From positions 117,029,431 to 117,093,430 of the forward strand of contig CM051459.1 in the NCBI GenBank assembly GCA_028095005.1: DNA of 64,000 bases. The letters are read 5' to 3'. This document shows positions 46,074 to 58,241 of the stretch, piece by piece (within the stretch, counting starts at the first letter, position 1; every line of letters begins with the position of its first letter). This DNA comes from Rhynchospora pubera (lineage: Eukaryota > Streptophyta > Magnoliopsida > Poales > Cyperaceae). Under the pieces are notes generated by a model. The model ran no database searches, was not told the origin of the DNA, and was given only the letters and a program-made list of their open reading frames with translations. A program made the translations under genes and the position numbers.

Positions 46074-47351
46074 TGACCTTAGTCACAGCACAGCATGACA
46101 CAAAACATTTTAATACCGTACAATTGAACATATGATCTAGACATGGCATATTTGAAACAACATAACACGATGCGTATCGTACAAGGATCTTACTTTTATC
46201 TCCTTATATTCTTCGTTTTTTTTTCTTTTGTAATTCACAGCTGATAAGTTCTTCCATTACCGGCAATGAAATTTATGTCGTTTGTAGCCAATGCCTCCCA
46301 ATTTGATTATGTAGAGTATCTACGTAGAGCAATTAATCACATTGACACATTTCTTTAATGGCCGGGACAGCATAGCTTATCAATCTCGCCGTTTGACCAG
46401 CTGCCTCTTCAAGAGTAAATTACCTTGGTACAAACAAACCAACACACTTACACACTTACCCCCTCCCAACCCCCCCCCCCCCCCCCAAATCCTGCGCTAC
46501 CTTTTGCTTCTATTCAGATATGAATGTCCACTAGAAATTGTTCATTTGACATAACTTCATCTTCATTACAAGGAAAATGAAAAAGAAAAAGGAAATGAAC
46601 ATATGATAACACAAGAAAATTACTGAAAGACATGAAGACGAGGTTTCAATGATATGCACAACAGATCAGCAAGCACTTGAAGGCAGTCTTAAACTCAGCA
46701 AGAACAACATATACTAAAAGCTATTAAATTTATACAGATATACATTAATATACTATAATATCAAGTGCACTAGATAACTCACCACCAAACTTAATTTAAT
46801 TTCAGATTTCAATACTGTATTACCCTACCTGCACAAATACAAATGAGAGATCGTCAATTCACTAGTTCTCCAACTTAGATAAATCACACATTTAGCAGCT
46901 AATATGCCAAAAAAAAAAGTCATTTTCATGGAACCCTACAGACAGATATATCAACAAAATTGACCACACAAAATATGCACGATATGTCAGGTAAAATATC
47001 CTCAACACCTCAAGTTTTTCCTGTTCTCACAATTTGCTTTCAAAAGATGACCGATCCAGCTACATCATTGTTCCGCCTCACATAAATTATGACAATACGG
47101 CAATTCTGGTGGTTAAAACTAAGAAAAAAAATGGCCAGGTGAAATTTCTCATGGCTCATAGTTGTACACAAGGAATTTTCAACCGTGCATGGCAGACTTT
47201 GTATTTTGATGATTTAAATCCAGTCCATAAATGATATACTAGAGAGGTTAAATTTGCAATACCAAGTGATATAATTATCTCTCTTTCTTAAGAACTATAT
47301 CGCTAAACTCTGTAAAAAACTTTTGTAGTATACCTAGCTTTTCTAGTATGG
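46074..47351. other. Intergenic DNA, 3' side of the sugar transporter
   Basis: No gene recognised. 46470-46486 is a run of 17 C that could form an i-motif, with the G-rich strand opposite. 46080-46180 contains GACAC/ACACGAT words like those at 1045-1235. The last few hundred bases probably hold the 3' UTR of the minus-strand transporter. Confidence 0.4.
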
Positions 47352-50300
47352 CTACTGAGTTTGCAGAAGAGCAACTTCTATTTCTTGAAGAGTTTTTCCC
47401 TTTGTCTCAACCACATTCTTCCTCACAAAAATTGCAGCTACTACACAAACTGTTGCGAAAATAGAATACAACAATTCTGCACCCAGCTGTTCTAGAAGCT
47501 GTAGAAACAACAACCCAACGAAGAAATTTATGACCTGAAAGAATAAAAATTCAGACTTATTAGTACTAGCATTAGCAGATAAAACATTTAGTAAAATTTA
47601 ACAAAAATATTAGGTTACTTATCATATTTAGCTTTCAACAAAATTCTGTATTTAGTTATCTACAATAGTTGTAAAACTACCAAAGTACAGTGTTTTTCAG
47701 GCTCAAGCTCCCACTTCTAAAATTCGACATGGCAGATTAAGATTTTGTCCTCCCAACCAATATCAAATAAAAGAAAACATTTACATACCCAATGCACTGA
47801 CATACACAGAGCCATGGCCTTTGCGCGTATTCTATTTGGAAAGATTTCAGGCAAGAGAAGGCCTGGGACGGGGCCTGCTCCTAAAGAGAATGACAAGACA
47901 AACCTGAAAATCATAATGTATCAATTACAAAATTCAAGACATTATTGCTTCCATTAATTGAAGAAGGAAAAAGTGATGTTTTATGAACTCTTACAAAAGC
48001 ATGCCACCAACAGAGAGATATATAGTTCCAGAACTAAGATGGTGGAGGCTTGCTGCACCAGCTTGAACTCCCATTGCTACTGCCTGAATCAGAAGAAAAT
48101 TATATATATATTCTAATTAATCATTGATCTATTTTGCATTGTAATCTGACAAGAGTAAGAAAAAATTGGTTAAATTCATTTTTCCCCCAATAAAGCACTA
48201 GAATAACTAAAAACAAGTCAAATATGTTCTAAGTGTCCACTACATGGTATGTCAAATAAAGAAATGTAACATCTTATCGACTAATGGTTTATGATTTTGG
48301 CTGAAATAATTTCCCTAATTGGGCAAACTCCAACATCCCAAATTGATTTTAGCTGAAATTTAACACCTTATCAACTAATGGTCTATGAAACTGCAAGTGA
48401 AGCATCAACCATCAAGCTTAACAACTCACTTAAATTTGGCCCACTCCAACATCGACGTGCTAATGTATATATTTTATCATATCTAGCTTTAACAAGAACT
48501 TCAGCAAATAAACATAGTTAATTGCAAAATTACTCAATTAAACAATTAATAAATTTAGCTTACCATGCCAATAAAACTGCCTAGTAACAGGAGTCTCCTC
48601 CCAAGCTTGTCCATTAAAAGCATGGCAATAATGGAACCTGGAAATTTCCCAAATTATTGTAGTTAGATCAAGTGAACAAGTAGTCGCATGCAAATACCAT
48701 ACCAGAAGAACACTAAATCTCACCAGACAAGTTTGAAAAGCCAACACAGATGTTAGCAAGGCTAGAAGGCACACCCGCACTCTTGAACACAGTCGAGGAG
48801 AAATAGAAAACAGCATTTATTCCTGACAGCTGTTGTAAAGCAAATAGCGTTGTTCCAATAAAAACAACTGTACCAAAAAACCCACTTGTAATGTACAAAA
48901 TACCAAAAATAAAAACAGTGAGAGAGAAGAATTTTGATGACAACCGCAAATAGTGTTTGTTCCATAAATTATCTAAATTTCAAGATGGTCTATGGTCAAA
49001 CAAGCATAAAGACAAAGTTGAGCAAAAATAAGTGACGGTCAAATATGAACAAATTGAATCGTAGTTCAGTTTCTTTCTTTTATTTTTCTTTTCTATTTGG
49101 TGGGGGTTCCTAGTGAGCTTCACTTTGGATGGTTGAACTGCCTACCTTTTCTCATTTTTTATTTACAAAAGCTAGAATTTGCAGAAAGTAGAAAATATGA
49201 GCAGAGAAAGGTGACAGGAGAAAGGTGCCGCCTTTTACAAATTCTTAAAGGATACATATATGGCTAGTCTGTTGAGAGAGCTTAGACAGCAGTGTTTGCT
49301 AAAGAACACGTGGGTTTTTGCATAACCTGGAATGGTTTGTTCATACAGGAACCAGGGTCTACAGAAAAACAATTGTATAAGAATGTTGTGGACTCTCTTC
49401 AATTGTCACGCTTTCATTTTACGATGTTGAGGACTTGAGGTGTTCGTGCATAAATTTTTAGAAAAAAGAATGATATTTTGCATAAATGAGAATGAGATGG
49501 TAATTTGAAATTTGCTGTTTTATAAATTAGGAGGCTGCAAAAGGTGAACAATACAATTCACATTTTGCTACAAATCTAAAGGTGAACGATACAATTCGCA
49601 TTTTGCAGGGGTATACATTCACGATGTGGAGACATATACTAAACTGTTCCTACAAATCATTGAAGGTTAAGATTTGATACCTTTAAAATGGCGACCATAC
49701 AATAATTCCGAGTACTTTATAGAATCACCATCCTCACCCCTGTCAGACCTTGTCAACTCTGCCATGGCGGCTTTAACATGAGAAGCTCCTAAAAGCCGTT
49801 CGAACTCTGCTTCAGCCTCGCCAATTCTACCTCTCTGAGTAAAAGAAAATAAACCTTTCATAATTCTTAGTGAATTAAAAAAGGTTCCACATATGCTGAC
49901 TTTGAAAATTAACCTAACATCTCTGGCTCAGAAAGTGACACATCAAATGTTAACCAAGAAAATGAGCTCAAGGAAACTGATCCAAGGTCCCCAACTATGT
50001 CTACAAAAGAACAAACTTAATAGACCTTGCTTGCCAAAACTTGAATGGGCTTTGTTCCACAAGAAAAACAAGACTCATAGGAAGAAAGGCAAAATTCTCA
50101 ATATAAAGTGGAATACAAAATTTTCCACCAACAGGGCAAATATTAGGGTTTCAAATGCAAACACAAGAAATCATTGTTTTATGCAAATCAGATTCCATTA
50201 TTGGATATAAGTTACTAAGAAGTTCAAGAGAAGACCTTATAAAGCCATTGTGGGCTTTCAGCACAGAACTCCATACAAATTGCAAGCAATGTCGCTGGGG

Positions 50301-52815
50301 CAGTTGCAATCCAAAAGCACATTCTCCACCTGAAATACAAATTGCAATAAACATACAAGACTAGTACAAGTGGAGCCATGAACAAGGAATATATTATGGT
50401 CCCTTTTTCTAGAACAAATTCAAGTTTTTAGAGCATTTGCACCAAAAATTGAACCTTTCCAATGTTTGAAAGAAGACCGGCAACCATTAACATATTATCA
50501 AATAACACTTATCATGAGGTTTAGTGTGAAGGAAACAATACATTCGGTTATATATTGAAACCTTGCCCTAAATTTGCCTGTAACAGATTATTTAAAGCCT
50601 AGACTGAGCCCAAATTAAAAATTGAGATTGATAAAAACACCAGAAAGTTGGAAATTTGGTTAGTTTTATCACTAAGTTTTTAAGTGAACTGCCTGCAAAT
50701 ATCAGGTGACAGTTGCACAAATGGTTGCGGAAATGAGGAAAGCTGGTGTCTGCACAATAAATAAATAAATGGATATTTATGTTTGAAAAACAGGTATTTA
50801 CCAGAAGCACAATATAAAACCATAGATCTCATATAGAACCTACCATCCAGCTGCATCCTTAACTGGGATCCCAACAAACAAAGCCACTATTATACCAAGG
50901 CAAGTAGCTATCTGAATAAAGCTGCCATAGGTACCCCTAACATATGATGGAGAAATCTGTATACAAGAATGATATATCAAAGTGTTGTGTATAATCCCAT
51001 TCAGAGAAGAAACATTATTTTGATGTTGCATACCTCAGCGACATACAGAGAAGCTACTGGGGGCCCTAATCCCATTCCAGTTCCAACTAAGAATCTGCCC
51101 AAAAGCATACCCTCTAGTCTATTGGTTGAAGCACTGCCAAGGAAGGAGATAAATTGCAAACAGGAACAACAGATTAAGTACTTAGTATTAAGAATATGAA
51201 AAACATTAAAATGTAATAATTTTCATCAAACCTATATTATGCTGATATAGACTGACCCACACCTCACTATTTGCTCATTGCTCATACTAAACTTTTCTTT
51301 TTTGAACTTTCTCTTGAACTTTCTTTTTGTAATTGCTGGTATCTCTATCAAGTACGGCGATGTACATGAGAACCCACACATGCCATGGTTGTACCAGCAT
51401 GAACCAGTAAACCATCCCTAAATAACAGTATCTTGTTCCTTGACGATAAAACCACAAACATAAAAAGTTCTTAAAATAACCTTATGGCAGCTCCAATAAT
51501 CATTGGCAAAGCACTCAGTTGAAAAGATCTGCGCCTGCCAATCCCATCTGCTAAAGAACCACTAAAAAGGCACCCCACGAAAGCTCCACCTAAGCATGTA
51601 CTCACCACAAGCCCTGCATGGATTTATCAATGTACATACTAAGTCACAATTCCAATAGCACCTCGTGAGGGTATTTCTTCAATAGTTGTGCTGTTTTAAT
51701 TCTTATATTGCCTTTGCTAGACCAATATTATTAATTTCACAAATAATTTTACTCAGTTAATTTTGGTGCTTCTTTGAAGATGCAAAATTACACAAAATTT
51801 TATGTTTGTTCACAAAAGGTCTTTTTTCTCTAAAATGGAGCAGGATCACTCAAAATTCAATATCAGTGGTATGACGATATCCATTTAAGATAACAAGTAC
51901 ACGAATGGTAGCATTAAAAAATCTGTAACATTCCTAAAATTAAACCCACTTAGATTTAAATACGACTGTACATGTTTCCAGTAATGGAAGGCATGAAATG
52001 GTCTACACTTTCCAAATTTGAATTGAAGGTACCTTCAGCAAGTGTGTTTCCCGCAAAGCCAAGATCTAGCGAGATACTCTCCAGTGGCTCGTTAACAACA
52101 CTGCAACATACAAGAAGAACACTCAGCTATTCAGCTCAAATTATGCTTCATCTTTTTATTGATTAACTTTATGAACCCACGTTTCAGTATAGTTATGCAT
52201 ACCTAACATGGTATCCGAACAAGAATGAGATGAGTGTGGCCACGCAAATATGTGGCAGAGAAAGATTCCATGGGGGATTTCCATTTTCTTGCAATGAAGT
52301 AACTTTAGCTGCACAAAATAGGGGAATTTTGAGAAAATAAAAGGAAGGCACTTTAAAAAAATTCCAAAAATCCAAAAAGCAACCCTAAGATGATTACATT
52401 CAAAACCCACAACTGGTTGTCAGAGAATTCAAAGTTTAGTATGTACTTTACTTAGACACAAGAAAATACTCATATGTTTCAGATCGCTGAGAAGATGTAG
52501 GATCAAAAAGTAATTTTTGTAAAAAGGAAAAGATACTGCAGTATCTAACAACAAAACAAATATCAGTAACAATTACAAGACAAATTAAGCTCTATACATG
52601 CTATGGATGTCATTGTGTTATCAGTTGGAAAACAAAATCTATAATAAACAATCAGACAGAATTTCCTTAAGCAAAAGGGGGAAAAAAAGACTAAAATAAA
52701 ACTTCAGCAGATCTAAAAAATGAAAACCTGAGTTCTCAATGTCCTGATTGAGAATGGTGGTTAGTTCCTTGGACGACATCCTCTTGTAGACGGAGGAATT
52801 AAGCTTCCAACGCAT
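47352..52815 (-). CDS. Plastidic glucose transporter 2/3-like sugar carrier (MFS)
   Basis: Twelve-helix sugar transporter of the major facilitator family, closest in memory to Arabidopsis At1g67300 and At1g79820 (SGB1). Thirteen exons on the minus strand: 52815-52728, 52308-52203, 52100-52033, 51613-51481, 51133-51034, 50956-50844, 50329-50236, 49834-49681, 48867-48724, 48637-48564, 48083-47995, 47903-47789 and 47534-47352. They join in frame to 486 residues; all introns are GT-AG. Motifs: FGYHV in helix 1, DGIGRRR after helix 2, GRFLVGTGMG, AESPQWLYKRGRIGEAE before the central loop, QQLSGINAV in helix 7, DKLGRR, GPVPGLLLPEIFP, and VETKGKTLQEIE at the end. AESPQW instead of PESPRW fits this subfamily. 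The N-terminus is short (about 45 residues), so plastid or Golgi location is uncertain. A 5' UTR intron (about 52925-52850) is possible. Confidence 0.93.
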
Positions 52816-53462
52816 CTCCACTTACATGCAAAGGTGACCGCCTGCAAGCGTTCAGACAAATTGAAGTGAACCACTTGGAATTCGCTTTCTCTAGTGGAAA
52901 CATAAGAGGTTGATTTGAGTTGTACCTTGTAAGAACCATGTGAAAGAGAGAAAGAGAGAGATCTCTATTTCGTACAATAAAAGGGGCGAAATAGAAATAG
53001 ATGGCGAGATTGCACGCCTTCGTATTTGAGTGAAGCTGCTTGGGTTGGGATTTGGGAGCGAGAGATGACCGTCTGTTCGCCGCTAATTGATTGTAGTGAT
53101 TATTATAATTATTAATTAACTTGTCGAAAATATGAAAAGGGGCTTTAAATGCTCTCTCTCCTCCTCTGTGCTCGCTGTCTCTGGGCTTTTCTGTTGTTTC
53201 GTGTTTTATAATCGTCTAAATTAAATATGAGAAGTCTTGCGTATATGACCCTAGAATTATTTTATATTTTATTATTAATATACTATAAGAAAAACAAACT
53301 CATTCTTTTTTTCTTTCTGTTGCAATTTGCTGCTGCTTTATTGTAACACAAATAAAAACTATGATATCCTCACAAAAAAAAATGAAAATACAAACTCTCT
53401 TTCTGCCATTACTTAAAAAGAGTCAAATTTTAAAAATTTTGACCTGATCCAGAGCAGTTAAC
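52816..53462. other. 5' UTR and promoter side of the sugar transporter
   Basis: On the minus strand a possible 5' UTR intron is bounded by a donor near 52925 (AAGGTACAA) and an acceptor near 52852 (TTGCAGGCGG). GA-rich tracts (GAGAGAAAGAGAG) lie at 52950-52965 and 53150-53175. Further right is AT-rich DNA with no gene. Confidence 0.4.
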
Positions 53463-53686
53463 CAGTGGTGAAGACAGAGGGGGACTGGCCCAATCATATA
53501 TTAATTTATTAAGATAATTTATATAGACTCAAAATATTATGCTCAATTATGTTTTGGTTAAGAAAAATTAATGGTTGCTAGTATTATTTTAGGTAATTAA
53601 TACTTAAACTTGTAATTTTCTTGGTTTTCAATTTCATTTGGTCAGATTTTAGCTCCCGTCATTCTTCAATTCTGGCTTCGCCACTG
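53463..53686. mobile_element. hAT-like MITE with CAGTGGTGAAG ends
   Basis: 224 bp from CAGTGGTGAAGACAGAGG to CTGGCTTCGCCACTG, flanked by exact 8 bp duplications CAGTTAAC (53455-53462 and 53687-53694). Non-coding. Confidence 0.88.
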
Positions 53687-53694
53687 CAGTTAAC

Positions 53695-54654
53695 CTTATT
53701 GAAAATGGCCCTAAATTTTATATAAATTAAATTATTACAGCACCCCTAAAAACGAAATTATGAAATACGCCAAAAGACACACTCGGCTAAAATATCGTGT
53801 TAAGGAATACCCAAAAGCAATTTTCGTGTTAAAAGCAACATGGTCATGTTTGCTATTTTATGTTTTCCATCACAAATTCTGGAATCTTCTTAACAATGCA
53901 TGTGCTTGCAGATGTCGAGTTGTTTGAACTATGTTTGTTAGTAGATACTTTACTAAAAATATGGTTAGCAAACTAACCATGCACAGCATTTAATAACTGC
54001 AATTTTGTGTGATATCATACCTTTATAAAATTCATTAGTTAAGTATACCTTCTATTTCAATTTTCCGGTCTAATGAACAAGGTAAATAAATGATTAATAA
54101 GACGAGCTGCTTAGTGTTGCAATATTATTAATCATCAAATAAATTGCCAGGTTAAGACTACTACTTATACGTGTATACTAAGCAAAACGCAGAAGAATAA
54201 ATTAAAGGAAGTGGGCTTCGCAATAAATAGAAAATGCCTACTCGAGTTACTACCCGTACTTTGCAATGGTGTTTCAAAAATAATAATGATAAATAAATAC
54301 TTTCCAATGTCCAGAGAGGCAAATGTTTTGAAGTACCTCACATGCTTTGACTCAAGTTATTTATTTATTTATTTTTTGAAAATGGGCCCGTAGCCAATGA
54401 CTCAAGTTAATGCATGGATCCGAGGATGCACGAGCTAATTGCGTAAAAATTGGACGATATATATAGTCAGAGGAGAGCATGAATAAATAACTTAGGATTT
54501 TATTATGATATTTTTTAAGTTCTCATATCCCGAATACCTCGTAATTATTGGCTAAGTTTAATTATAAAAAAAAAACGATCAAGTTTGCATTCTGTAACTA
54601 TGCGAGCAATATCAAGCATGTATGGACGAATGCACAATTTTTTAGGTCTACTGT
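53695..54654. other. AT-rich intergenic DNA
   Basis: No gene, RNA gene or bounded repeat recognised. Only short chance open frames are present. Confidence 0.4.
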
Positions 54655-54990
54655 CCTTACAAATTTTATTTATATTTAAAAATTTTAAAATTCAAAATGC
54701 GGAATTTAAACTATTCATTTTGTTCAATTTTACGGATGATACGTTTTCATATAAGTTTTATAAAATTTGGAGTCGATTTGATATTTGATTAAGTGACCAG
54801 ATTATGAATGTATCAGAATTAATCAGTGATAATTACCCACGTTCGTTCATTTGTTGGCCACTTGATCTACCATCAAATCAACTTCAAATTTTACAAAGCT
54901 CGTATGAAAATACATCCCTCCTAAAATTGAACCAAATCAACAGTTTAAATTCAACATTTAAATTTTAAAAATTTTAAAAGTCCGGTTTAT
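54655..54990. mobile_element. Foldback element with arms of about 130 bp
   Basis: The left arm (TTTAAAAATTTTAAAATTCA, GAATTTAAACT, GTTCAATTTTA, GTTTTCATATAAG, AAAATTTGGAGTCGATTTGAT) is matched in reverse complement by the right arm around a loop of about 60 bp near 54800-54855. The arms have diverged but pair over most of their length. Borders and target duplication are unclear. Non-coding. Confidence 0.65.
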
Positions 54991-55149
54991 TGTTTATGCA
55001 ACGAATGAAGGTCAGTGTGAATCAGATAACAAAAGAGTATACATCAGAGAAAAATACAAGTGCGGATAATATACGAGCGTGCGACAGTAAAATTTAAAAG
55101 ATAGTTCGAAATTAAGAACGATTAACATCAAACATACAAAAGATCTATA

Positions 55150-55349
55150 CAGGGGCGGATCCAGTGGTGGGGCTAGAGCCCCACCTACTGCCGTCGAGCT
55201 CTAAAGCCCCTCTTTAGTCTCAATGAATTTTTTCAACCATTGGAGCACTCAAAGGTGGGGCTGAAGAACAGAAGAAGAGAAACCGTTCGATCAAATGATT
55301 TATTATAGCACTCAGCCCCACCTAAATATTTTTGCTAGATCCGCCACTC
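55150..55349. mobile_element. hAT-like MITE with CAGGGGCGGATCC ends
   Basis: 200 bp beginning CAGGGGCGGATCCAGTGG and ending GCTAGATCCGCCACTC. The 8 bp flanks GATCTATA and GATCTATT differ at one position. Internal AGCCCCACCT words occur in inverted orientation. Non-coding. Confidence 0.8.
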
Positions 55350-55357
55350 GATCTATT

Positions 55358-56425
55358 AATAATCGTGATTAATTAAGATTTAAGACAGAGAAACATGAAT
55401 CAACCGATAATGAGGGTGTATTATATATTTATATATATATCTTTTTTTTTGAAAATGAATTATATATTTATTTATATCAACTAAAATACGAATACATTCC
55501 CAAAATTTTGTAAAATTATAGTTACAAACTTACAATATTTGAGAGGGTGAATTCACGGAGGCAGGTATCAGCCCCGTTGATGTAATTATAGGTGACCACG
55601 AGACCTGCGGCTGCCAGGCCCGGCGGTGTCGGAGAGTTTTTTTTTTTTTAAATATAATCTGTGCAGTGTGCAGTTGTGCACAGTCCGCTGAAGTTGGTCG
55701 GTGGTCTCCTTTGATTCTCTCTGACGAGAACTTTGAAGAATCTTCTAGTTGCTATTAAAAAATTAAAATCTTCTGTGGATACAATTTCTAAAGCGATCTG
55801 GAGTCTGGACATATCTAGAACAACCCTCAACCAAAAATTTTCTTTATCAATTCCAATTAATGATGATAATAATAATAACAATAAATAAATAATAGTGACA
55901 CTAATTGTAATAATAATATGATTTTGTTGATGAAAAAAATCTACAATATGAGAATTAATCACATTTTCCAAACAGTGAGAAAGAGATAGAATTGATGATG
56001 AGAAAATATTTTCTCTCCCAATACAACTAACTAATGTTTCTCACCATAGTTTTAGATCCAATTTCAGGGTTTCATGTGAACAAGAATAAGAGAATTTCTG
56101 GTTACCTTGCTCTCTAATATTTTGAATGGAAAATTCTGCTATGAGTACAATTTTTAAATCAGACTTTAATCTCAACCACTCATTTTTTTAAAAAAAAAAT
56201 AGTTCATTAACACTCATGAACAGTTGAGGATCAAAATCCGATTAAAAAAATGGTTCTTGTGTTAGAATTTCTCTTTTTTCAACTGATCTAGTTCGATTTG
56301 TTCCGACAAAAATTTTATTTGGCATGTTCCAAAAACATTATAGTATTGAACCTCTCAAATTATTTACATTCATCTTGTTATGTAGACATTTTTTTATTCG
56401 TGTTTGGTTTGACTCGAATAATGAC
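55358..56425. other. Intergenic DNA, no recognised gene
   Basis: AT-rich sequence. A 107-codon minus-strand frame at 55648-55971 has no known motif and mixed composition. The five bases before element 3 are ATGAC, its presumed target duplication, whose partner would lie beyond the window. Confidence 0.4.
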
Positions 56426-58241
56426 TGATGAAGGCTTAAAACCTAGGAATCAAATAAATTTATAGACCTAGAGCTAACCTCACTAGTCTTTTGGAGTACA
56501 GCTTTAGGGTCGAACCCAAGGGACGGTACAATTGATTACTGGACTTATCCTTTTTCAAAAACTAGACAAGAATATTTTTATGGAGTTTTGATGAATTAAA
56601 TGTAAAGGTGCAAGTAAAGTATATATTTTTTGTTGTTTTGTCAATTAAAATAAAGTAAACAACTAAAGTAAGGTTTTTGGGTTTTCAAACAGTATAAAAA
56701 GCGTCTTAGGGTTCAGGTTTCACCTCGGTTTGGACTCTAGAACACAAAACTTATCACTTTCGTGCATCGATTGGTGTTTTTCAAGCATATATCGCTCTGT
56801 TCGGTTCGAACAAGGATCTGTTCAATCCGAACAGGAGTCTGTTCAATCCGAACAGGACTCTGTTCAATCCGAACAGGAGTCTGTTCGATCCGAACAGATG
56901 GTATAAGTGTGTGGTTTTGACCTTTTATGATACTTTATGCCTTGTGCTAGGGTTTGTTGGTCAAACCTAGATATTCTAAACCTCAGCTGTCGCTTGTTGG
57001 ACTAGAAACTGGTTAAATCACAACCTAACCTAATTAACTCGATTGGTTCACAACTTTTGGTATAGAATTCAATCAATTTAAACTTGTTTGTTGGAGTTCG
57101 TAAGGATATCTAGAGGTCTTTTGGACTTGTCTAAAAGTTACACTTTTGAGGTCAACTAATCTCCCCTTTCGGATCTACGATTTATCCCAAATACTTTATC
57201 TAACTTATCTTGATTAACCTAACTTTAGAACTTAACTAAATGTGGCCATTCATCTAGAAGTTAATTAGACCTAACCAAGCAATTTAAACAAGCAATTATA
57301 ATAATTCTCAACAAAACAAATCAACAAAACATATCATAACATATCAAGTCAAATCACAACATCCAAACCTAAGTTACTACTTTACCCCTAAGACTACATA
57401 AATTTAGCCTAACATAGTACTAAAACACACAACAAATAACATAGAAATCACAAGATACAAGCCCATTGAAAATAGAGAAGAAAACATAGAAGAATAAACC
57501 AAACACTCCTTTATGCTTTCGAACTACGATCTCTAGGCAGTGAGGTGTTGCAAGATGGTCACCAAACTCGTCTCCTTGCTGCCGTCGCTTCAAAGGACCA
57601 AACTTTGATGATCTCCCAAGGTGGAAGAGAGAAAAACGCCTATGGAAAGAGGAATTTTGTGGTATGGAAGGTTGTTCCCTTTCCTTCAGGTCTAGAGGTG
57701 TATATATGGATGTCCCAGGTCGCAAGGATGGAAAGCTAGGGCACCAGGGCGCAAGAAATTGTCATTTCCATCAGTTTCTATGTAAAAAATAATGCCTTAT
57801 GTGATATGGCGGCACCCTGGTCAAACCGAACAGATCCTTGTTCGAACCGAACAGGAGAGAGAAAGAACAACTGCACAAGTCTGTTGTTGTGATGCCCAGT
57901 CGGATCGAACAGGCTCCTGGTCGGGTCGACCAGGAGAGAGAAAATGACGCTTGGCTGCCATAGGTGCTGGTCGGATCGAACAGATGATTGTTCGGGTCGA
58001 CCAGAAGAGAGAAACGAGCCTCCAATGCTAGGAATGAGTCGTCTAGCGTACGTGCTACGTCGGGAATCCATCTATATGCTCCAAAATCATCAGAAATCAT
58101 CAAAGTCCTGTAAAATGAGAGAGAAAACGACGGTAGAGCCAATTCCATTGAAATCATAGCAATCTATTGAATAATTTAATGGTTTGAGTGTTATTTGAGT
58201 GTCAAGTACGGTCCAAATGCCTACAAATAATGACGATATCA
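56426..58241 (-). repeat. Element 3, 3' LTR (left)
   Basis: 1816 bp from TGATGAAGGC to GACGATATCA. It carries the GGGTCGAACCCAAGGGACGG block at 56507-56526. Dyad arrays lie at 56795-56904 (tandem CTGTTC-N5-GAACAG units about 20 bp apart) and 57818-58010 (CTGGTCGGATCGAACAG and CTGGTCGGGTCGACCAG types). Confidence 0.92.
56795..56904. repeat. Tandem dyad array in the element 3 LTR
   Basis: Five consecutive units of the form CTGTTCAATCCGAACAG, each with 6 bp inverted arms CTGTTC/GAACAG, spaced by GA(C/G)T-type linkers. The same array is in the right LTR at 63193-63296 with the same unit number. Confidence 0.93.

Noticed and set aside
53463..55349. The two small hAT-like MITEs as copies of one family
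   Set aside because: Both have 8 bp duplications and CAG...CTG-type ends, but the inner termini (GTGGTGAAGACAG and GGGCGGATCC) and cores differ, so I keep them separate.
56795..56904. Regularly spaced short repeats resembling a CRISPR array
   Set aside because: Units are only about 17 bp with 3-4 bp linkers, are palindromic, lie inside a plant LTR and recur in the partner LTR. There are no spacers and no cas genes.
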